Below the pieces are notes generated by a model. That model did not search any database, was not told where the DNA came from, and worked only from the letters and a program-made list of their open reading frames with translations. From Candidatus Hydrogenedens sp. (GTDB taxonomy: Bacteria; Hydrogenedentota; Hydrogenedentia; Hydrogenedentales; Hydrogenedentaceae), in the NCBI GenBank assembly GCA_035378955.1, contig DAOSUS010000099.1, positions 1-10,760 of the forward strand: 10,760 bases of DNA, read 5' to 3'. Below, piece after piece: positions 6,232 to 10,760 of the stretch (the stretch's first letter is position 1; every line of letters starts with the position of its first letter). A program made the translations under genes and the position numbers.

Positions 6232-8211
6232 CTATTTTACACCTTTAATCTGTCCTTGGATAATAAAAAGGGGATAACCTTTTTTCAAAGGAAGATGTAT
6301 GAATTTATCCTTATTATTTTCCATCAGCACTTCACCCATGAGATTTTGAACAATAACAGGGGATTCTGTAACTTTAACTTTCAGGCATTTATCTTCATTG
6401 GCAGACCAGAGAACCAGTATATTTCCTTGTTGAAAAGCAATGATGTTTTCTCCAAAATCTTTACGAATTTGAATATTTTTATCAGGTAGATTTCTACAAA
6501 TGTTTGCACATGCTCGTAGTGCGGGTTTTTGAGAGAAATCCTGTCGAATAATGCCAAAATTAGATTCAAAATAAAAGGGGTCATCGCCATCGTTTCTAAA
6601 GTCATACCAACTGATATTCTGAACAGCACCTGAAGCAATAGAGGATAAATAACATCGTGCTAATAATAGGGCTTGTTCGCGTTCTGTGACCCCATCTTTC
6701 CATAAATGACTGCTCCAACCCATTTCTGTAATCCATACAGGGCGATTTTGCACTTGCTGAGCCACTCGTTTTAATTCGTCCATAAATTTAATGTCATCGA
6801 GTTTCCGTCGGTACGGATGAATAGTGAGTATGTCAAAAGGAGTATTTGCTTGCAGGCAGAAATCAATGAAATTGTTGTCAATTCCAGAAGTGGAAATGGC
6901 TAAAACATGTGCTTCCGGGTCTGCCTTTTTAATAACTTCATAACATCTTTTTACCAGTTCGGGATATAATTCTTTCGGTCCTTGCCAGAAAAAGATATTC
7001 GGTTCGTTATATATCTCCCAGTGTTTTACTCTGTCTTTGAAATGATTCACCGTCGCTTCGGTGTATCGAACGAAATCTTCAATTCCTTTCATTGAATAAG
7101 GTTCTGTCCATAATGCCCAATAACATAGAATTCCATATACACTGATACCATAGTTTAAAGAAGTATTTACAATGTTGTCATAAAAATCGAAATTGAATTT
7201 TCCAGGTTCTGGCTCTATAATATCCCAGATAAAATCCTCTCGCGTCCATTTTATACCTGCCTGACACGCAAGTTGTGCTGCTTTTTCTCTATTTTTCTGG
7301 TCAGAACCATACCTAAGGAAATATAATCCCATACCCCAGGGAGAATTGGGATTTAAGGTTTTGTTTAAAGGATAATCAATTTCTTTTGAGTAGGTAGAAT
7401 TAGCAAGAAATGTTTTACCGTCATTTCTATTAAATGTCCAGTATACTTCGATGAAATTTTTGTTTGTTGGAATGTCGACTGGAATTTCTAAATTTATAGT
7501 TTGAATTGAGGGCGGGATAACTAATTTTTGGGTAGATGCAGATATTAAATTTTGTTCCCAATCTTTTAGTTGAATATCTAAATTGCCAGAAACCTCTTTA
7601 TCCAGTAAATTTGTAAATGAACACGATGAATAAACTTTTCCATGATTATCTTTGTAGGTTCTGGAAACAAGAATACATTCTTGTTGAGAAGATATATTTG
7701 TTTCGCAAATAAAAGATTGAATTTGTAATTGCAGGATGTCGCTTGGACAATGGGACTTGTTAATTTGAAATTTTATAAATCGCAATGGAGTTCGGACTTT
7801 TCCATCATTTTCACCGGAAAAGTATTCCCAGTTTTCGGGAGGTGCATTAAATTCAATTGTTTGCTCTCCATATTGTAAAGTGCCAATTTTCTTTTGAAAG
7901 AACTGAAAATGGGAGGCAAGTAATATCTCTATTTCACTACCTGCTGAACTTGCCCAAAGCTTTAAGATAAATTTTTGGGGTGTTCCGTAAATAGATAAAG
8001 AAGGATGATTAAAACTAACAGATGAATTCTTTGAAAAATCAATTTCCCAAATAGGGTCTTTGAAAGCAATACCGGAGGAAGTATGAATAGAGGAAGAGTT
8101 TGTTTGGAGATTTACAAATTCATATTGAATTGTTTGAACAGGTTCTTCTGCTGTGCATTTCCATAAGATAATCAGCAGTCCTAATGTAAAGGCAAGTTTT
8201 GTTCTTAACAT
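6232..8211 (-). CDS. Exported multidomain glycoside hydrolase, clan GH-A (GH39-like)
   Basis: A 659-residue protein with a hydrophobic export signal in the first 20 or so residues, cut probably near CTA-EE at 19-22; a lipoprotein anchor on C19 is possible but LWKC is a poor lipobox. Residues about 25-165 and 170-280 look like two beta-rich modules, perhaps carbohydrate-binding. Residues about 290-575 form the catalytic barrel: WEIYNEPN at 398-405 gives the acid/base E403, IHPY lies at 464-467, and WITEMGWS at 493-500 gives the nucleophile E496. Asn before the first Glu is the clan GH-A signature, implying a retaining enzyme. A small beta domain (about 585-655) closes the protein. Family and substrate cannot be fixed by eye; GH39-type beta-xylosidases are the nearest feel. 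The ATG is preceded by AAGGA at seven bases. Confidence 0.83.
   Translation of the reverse strand: MLRTKLAFTLGLLIILWKCTAEEPVQTIQYEFVNLQTNSSSIHTSSGIAFKDPIWEIDFSKNSSVSFNHPSLSIYGTPQKFILKLWASSAGSEIEILLASHFQFFQKKIGTLQYGEQTIEFNAPPENWEYFSGENDGKVRTPLRFIKFQINKSHCPSDILQLQIQSFICETNISSQQECILVSRTYKDNHGKVYSSCSFTNLLDKEVSGNLDIQLKDWEQNLISASTQKLVIPPSIQTINLEIPVDIPTNKNFIEVYWTFNRNDGKTFLANSTYSKEIDYPLNKTLNPNSPWGMGLYFLRYGSDQKNREKAAQLACQAGIKWTREDFIWDIIEPEPGKFNFDFYDNIVNTSLNYGISVYGILCYWALWTEPYSMKGIEDFVRYTEATVNHFKDRVKHWEIYNEPNIFFWQGPKELYPELVKRCYEVIKKADPEAHVLAISTSGIDNNFIDFCLQANTPFDILTIHPYRRKLDDIKFMDELKRVAQQVQNRPVWITEMGWSSHLWKDGVTEREQALLLARCYLSSIASGAVQNISWYDFRNDGDDPFYFESNFGIIRQDFSQKPALRACANICRNLPDKNIQIRKDFGENIIAFQQGNILVLWSANEDKCLKVKVTESPVIVQNLMGEVLMENNKDKFIHLPLKKGYPLFIIQGQIKGVK
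6265..6284 (+). terminator. Possible weak hairpin terminator for the NAD operon
   Basis: AAAAAGG at 6265-6271 pairs with CCTTTTT at 6278-6284 around a six-base loop, followed by one more T. It lies 34 bases after the nadE stop, inside the 3' end of the oppositely oriented glycosidase gene. The stem has only two G-C pairs, so it may be chance. It is the only candidate I find for ending the NAD transcript. Confidence 0.25.
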
Positions 8212-8268
8212 TCTTATATCCTTTTTATTTATAGAATATTATATTAGCATATAAAAAAAGACTTTTCT

Positions 8269-8282
8269 AACTTATATAAGTT
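8269..8282. promoter_or_regulatory. Perfect 14-bp palindrome, possible operator
   Basis: AACTTATATAAGTT reads the same on both strands. It lies 58 bases upstream of the glycosidase start on the minus strand, with a TATAAT hexamer (8238-8243 on the minus strand) between it and the gene. The position would suit a regulator site, but in such AT-rich sequence a chance palindrome is plausible. Confidence 0.3.
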
Positions 8283-8478
8283 CCATATATATTGTTTTGT
8301 TCTTATTCATTACAAAAGAAATATATATCTATGATAATTTATGAGAGTACCACTAGAAGTTGTTGATTTTGAGCAATTATATTTATAAAATGCAACAGCA
8401 ATATTTTTAAAAAAGAAATAGCATTTGAGTTCCCTGGGCTAAAAAAGAATTTTTTAAACGATTTTGTCTCTTTAAGAA

Positions 8479-8495
8479 TGGTATAATGGTATAAA
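8479..8495 (+). promoter_or_regulatory. Candidate promoter -10 region with tandem TGGTATAA repeat
   Basis: TGGTATAA occurs twice head to tail at 8479-8486 and 8487-8494, producing TATAAT at 8482-8487 and TATAAA at 8490-8495. These perfect or near-perfect -10 boxes lie about 75-90 bases before the start of the downstream exported-protein gene. No good -35 hexamer is seen at normal spacing, so the promoter assignment rests on the -10 alone. Confidence 0.4.
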
Positions 8496-8570
8496 TGTTG
8501 ATGTTTTAATGTATTATTTCAAAAGGATTTGTATCTTTGACAAAAATGGTTTTTACATAAGGAAAGAAAA

Positions 8571-9887
8571 ATGAAAAAAAGAATATGTCTATTGTTGTTG
8601 TCAATTCCTTGCTGTTTATTAGTGTGGAGTGACTCAACATCGTTTTCGAAGATAAACAAGCAATGGGATTTCCGCTATAAAGTGTTTGTTATTGGTGCGT
8701 GGTGGGGACCAGGGTCAAAGGATGTAGAACTTAAACTTTATAAAGAAGCAGGGTTTAATGTGGTAATGATAGGTAGATATATGCAGATGGATGATTATGC
8801 AGATATTGAAAAATGTAAAAGAGAACTGGATTTAGCACAACGACATGGGCTTTGGGTTATGTTTGACACTTATACCATGAATGAACACCCCTGGGGAGGC
8901 AAAGCCTGGCAAGAACCCTACCCCGAAAAAACACACCATCCAGCAAGTTTGGAAGAACTCCAATTTTTATGTGAAAAAATTGGGAGACATCCAGCACTTT
9001 TAGGTTTTTTATTAGGAGATGACCAGGGAGAAGTTACGCTACGAACAAAAGACTGTACAGATTTTCTTTTCAAACAATCAAAACCACATCTTATACCCTG
9101 GTTATGCGGATGGATACCACCTAAAAATCTGGCAGAGCATAATAATCCCATTTGTGACCCGCAAATATATCCACCCCTCAAAAAGTGGCATCTTTCTGCC
9201 GATAGATTAGCAGTAGAATATGTCTGCAATTACTTAAAATGGAGCAAGGAATGTAAAAAATACGGAATTCTTTTCTGGCCGATGTTTTATGTAGCTGGTT
9301 TGCCCGGGACAAAATTCAATTACTTTCCCAGCGACTCATTTATACGCTTTCCTGCGTATTTATCGTTGGCTTTTGGTGCCAAAGGAATCTGGTATTTCCA
9401 CTATGGGGGTGGAAGTATTCGCACGGTAGAAGAACTTGAAACAGAAGATGCAGTAAAAAGTAGCGGATTAACTCCAGTTTATGAAGTGGTAAAAGAGATT
9501 AACAATCGTATATCTTCATGGGGAGATATGGTTATTGATAAGGAGTATACGGAAATATATAGCACTGCCTTTAGAGAGATCCCGAGAATGCAAATGATAA
9601 AAGAACTCCAAAAGCCAGGAAGAGGCAAAATTATTGAAGGAATGGATGAGGATTTGATTGTAGGAATTTTGGAAAAGAAAGGGAAACCATCGCTTGCTAT
9701 GGTAATAAATTGCCAGGTGAGTAAAGAATGGAATGCTGTCCCATACCGCGAGGTAGTTATTTATTTCTCACAACGAGTAAAAAAAGTAAAAATATGGGAT
9801 GGTGACAAAACAAAAGAGATTGAGGACAACGAAGTAAAATTTGACATTACCCCAGGTAGCGGTCAGTTAATAGAAATATTTAAGTAA
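8571..9887 (+). CDS. Exported TIM-barrel-like protein, probable glycoside hydrolase relative of unknown family
   Basis: A 438-residue protein with a Sec-type signal: MKKR, a Leu-rich core, and likely cleavage near residue 20-24. I do not recognise a named family. Features point to a beta/alpha barrel: FVIGAWWGPG at 39-48, AGFNVVMIGRY at 60-70, HGLWVMFDTY at 92-101, LLGFLLGDDQGE at 143-154, GILFWPMFY at 232-240, and SLAFGAKGIWYFHYGGG at 265-281. The GDDQGE segment sits where many glycoside hydrolases have GDEP; candidate acids are D150, D151 and E154. The C-terminal 80 residues look like a beta-sandwich. The mature part carries eight cysteines, many for an exported bacterial protein. AAGGAAAG precedes the ATG. 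It diverges from the GH-A enzyme and is followed after 68 bases by the ceramidase-like gene, so a shared role in glycolipid or glycan breakdown is possible but inferred. Confidence 0.72.
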   Translation: MKKRICLLLLSIPCCLLVWSDSTSFSKINKQWDFRYKVFVIGAWWGPGSKDVELKLYKEAGFNVVMIGRYMQMDDYADIEKCKRELDLAQRHGLWVMFDTYTMNEHPWGGKAWQEPYPEKTHHPASLEELQFLCEKIGRHPALLGFLLGDDQGEVTLRTKDCTDFLFKQSKPHLIPWLCGWIPPKNLAEHNNPICDPQIYPPLKKWHLSADRLAVEYVCNYLKWSKECKKYGILFWPMFYVAGLPGTKFNYFPSDSFIRFPAYLSLAFGAKGIWYFHYGGGSIRTVEELETEDAVKSSGLTPVYEVVKEINNRISSWGDMVIDKEYTEIYSTAFREIPRMQMIKELQKPGRGKIIEGMDEDLIVGILEKKGKPSLAMVINCQVSKEWNAVPYREVVIYFSQRVKKVKIWDGDKTKEIEDNEVKFDITPGSGQLIEIFK

Positions 9888-9922
9888 TTATAAGATATAA
9901 TCCATAAACAGGATAGGAGAAT

Positions 9923-9937
9923 ATGTATAAAAGATAA
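9923..9937 (+). other. Possible four-codon leader ORF (MYKR)
   Basis: ATG TAT AAA AGA TAA, with its own AGGAG at 9915-9919, sits 18 bases before the start of the ceramidase-like gene. It could be a minimal leader ORF or a chance. Nothing else supports translation. Confidence 0.15.
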
Positions 9938-9943
9938 GAGAAT

Positions 9944-9948
9944 GGAGG
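9944..9948 (+). promoter_or_regulatory. Strong ribosome binding site of the ceramidase-like gene
   Basis: GGAGG lies seven bases before the ATG at 9956. It confirms that the start is where the family similarity begins, upstream of both in-frame stop codons. Confidence 0.7.
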
Positions 9949-9955
9949 TATTAAG

Positions 9956-10760
9956 ATGGGGCAAGATAAGAAATGGTTTCTTGGGGTTTCTTCTGTGGAT
10001 ATTACACCACCTGTGGGATTGTGAATGTCGGTTTATGCTTTGCGAGATAAACCTGCAGAATCAGCGTTACATCCACTCTGGGTAAAAGCCCTTGCTCTAC
10101 AGGATATATAAGGAACATTAGCGGTAATTGTAGATTGCGATATTATAGGTTTTCCGCGGGAAGTTTCAGAGAGAATTAAAAGCAGGGTAATGCATGAACT
10201 TAAAATTCCTCCAGATAGAGTTTTATTAAATAGTTCTCATACCCATTCAGGACCTGTAATAGAAAAATCATTAGTAAATATATATCCACTTGATGGAACT
10301 GACCAGTTGGAAAAAATAAAAAATTACACAGAGAGATTAGAAGAGAAAGTGTTCCAATCTATTCGAGAATCAGTGTCAAAATTAACACCTGCTAACCTCT
10401 ATTATGGAAAAGGTATTGCTCGATTTGCAGTTAATAGACGCAATAACAAGGCAAGTGAGATAGAAAGTTCGTATGAATTCAAGGGACCTGTTGACTACAA
10501 TGTTCCTGTCCTTTTTGCTAAATCAGTAGAGGGTAATTCTATAATAACCCTTGTTTGTAGTTATGCATGTCATGGTACGGTACTTGCAGATTATTATTGG
10601 TGTGGAGATTATCCAGGGTTTGCTCAGATAGAATTGCAGAATATGTATCCAGGCTCAGTATCTATTTTTTTAGCGGGTTGTGGAGCAGATATAGACCCCA
10701 TGCCACGACTAAAACTATCATTAGCCAGACAATATGGAAAGGAATTAGCCTGTGCTGTTG
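9956..10760 (+). pseudogene. Neutral/alkaline ceramidase-like protein, N-terminal part, interrupted by two stop codons and cut by the window edge
   Basis: Neutral ceramidases are zinc enzymes that cleave the amide bond of ceramides; many bacteria carry distant relatives of unknown substrate. Reading one frame through from ATG 9956 gives 268 codons with family motifs in order: VDITPPVGL at 14-22, DKPAESALHPLWVKALAL at 31-48, NSSHTHSGP at 92-100 (zinc-site histidines H95 and H97), YACHGTVL at 203-210, GDYPGFAQ at 217-224 and CGADIDPMPR at 242-251. Codon 23 is TGA (10022-10024) and codon 52 is TAA (10109-10111). There is no frameshift, and the frame after 10111 stays open to the edge. The first possible restart after the stops is ATG at 10190 with a poor ribosome site, and it would lack the first strands of the fold. 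No signal peptide is present, although family members are often exported. Most likely a recent pseudogene or a sequence error; the 3' end lies outside the window. Confidence 0.8.

Larger units (their letters stand above)
8212..8570. other. AT-rich divergent intergenic region
   Basis: This 359-base gap separates two divergently transcribed exported-protein genes. It is very AT-rich and I find no open frame with a ribosome binding site. It must hold the promoters of both genes. The notable contents are a palindrome at 8269-8282, a short AT-only inverted repeat at 8441-8455, and a tandem repeat carrying -10-like boxes at 8479-8495. There is no RNA gene or transposon end that I can recognise. Confidence 0.6.

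Noticed and set aside
8441..8455. AAAAAA/TTTTTT inverted repeat around 8441-8455 as a terminator.
   Set aside because: The stem is A-U only with a tiny loop and sits between divergent genes, where no terminator is expected.
8537..8542. Perfect TTGACA -35 hexamer shortly before the gene at 8571.
   Set aside because: A -10 at 17 bases would fall on AGGAAA within the ribosome binding site, and TACATA at 8554 is only 11 bases away, so no workable promoter pairs with it.
8918..9229. Open frames on both strands inside the exported barrel gene.
   Set aside because: The 8571-9887 frame has a signal peptide, a ribosome site and continuous domain-like sequence; the others are shadows.
10022..10024. 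Selenocysteine at the in-frame TGA of the ceramidase-like gene.
   Set aside because: No stable hairpin is visible just downstream as a bacterial SECIS element needs, the family is not known to use selenocysteine there, and a second stop (TAA) follows 87 bases later.
1..10760. CRISPR arrays, tRNA or rRNA genes, insertion sequences, phage or toxin-antitoxin genes.
   Set aside because: No regularly spaced repeats, no cloverleaf-type or rRNA-like sequence, and no transposase, integrase or toxin-like frames were found on either strand.

Overview
The window is AT-rich bacterial DNA (GC below half by eye) with clean AGGAG- or AAGGA-type ribosome binding sites. It has seven intact protein genes and one gene at the right edge that carries two in-frame stop codons. 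A twin-arginine (Tat) export signal on the superoxide dismutase, several Sec-type signal sequences, and a set of carbohydrate-active and ceramidase-like hydrolases fit a free-living Gram-negative bacterium. The mix (GH-A glycosidases, a ceramidase-like enzyme, a CehA-like PHP protein) recalls Hydrogenedentota or PVC-type lineages. That placement is an impression; nothing in the window fixes it.

Layout. Positions 97-813 (+) encode a Tat-exported Fe/Mn superoxide dismutase with Mn-type second-sphere residues. It converges on a membrane-anchored PHP-domain phosphoesterase at 881-2218 (-), and a perfect 14-bp hairpin between them probably terminates both. Divergent from the PHP gene is a tight three-gene NAD cluster at 2324-6230 (+): a Nudix hydrolase resembling the catalytic domain of NrtR but without its DNA-binding domain, nicotinate phosphoribosyltransferase, and glutamine-dependent NAD synthetase. 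The latter two catalyse the first and last steps of the Preiss-Handler route from nicotinate to NAD. The middle step (NadD) is not here.

The NAD operon converges, with a single base between stop codons, on a large exported clan GH-A glycosidase at 6232-8211 (-). A 359-bp AT-rich intergenic region follows, holding a candidate promoter with a tandem TGGTATAA repeat and a 14-bp palindrome. Then come a second, unclassified exported TIM-barrel-like protein (8571-9887, +) and a neutral-ceramidase-like gene (9956 to the right edge, +).

The ceramidase-like gene keeps a strong ribosome binding site, its start codon and its conserved family motifs, yet its frame is broken by TGA at 10022 and TAA at 10109. 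I read it as a recently inactivated pseudogene, or a sequencing/assembly error. I see no CRISPR array, RNA gene, insertion sequence or phage gene, and no convincing undescribed multi-gene system. The best leads are the interrupted ceramidase gene, the unclassified exported protein beside it, and the NAD cluster with its NrtR-like Nudix enzyme.
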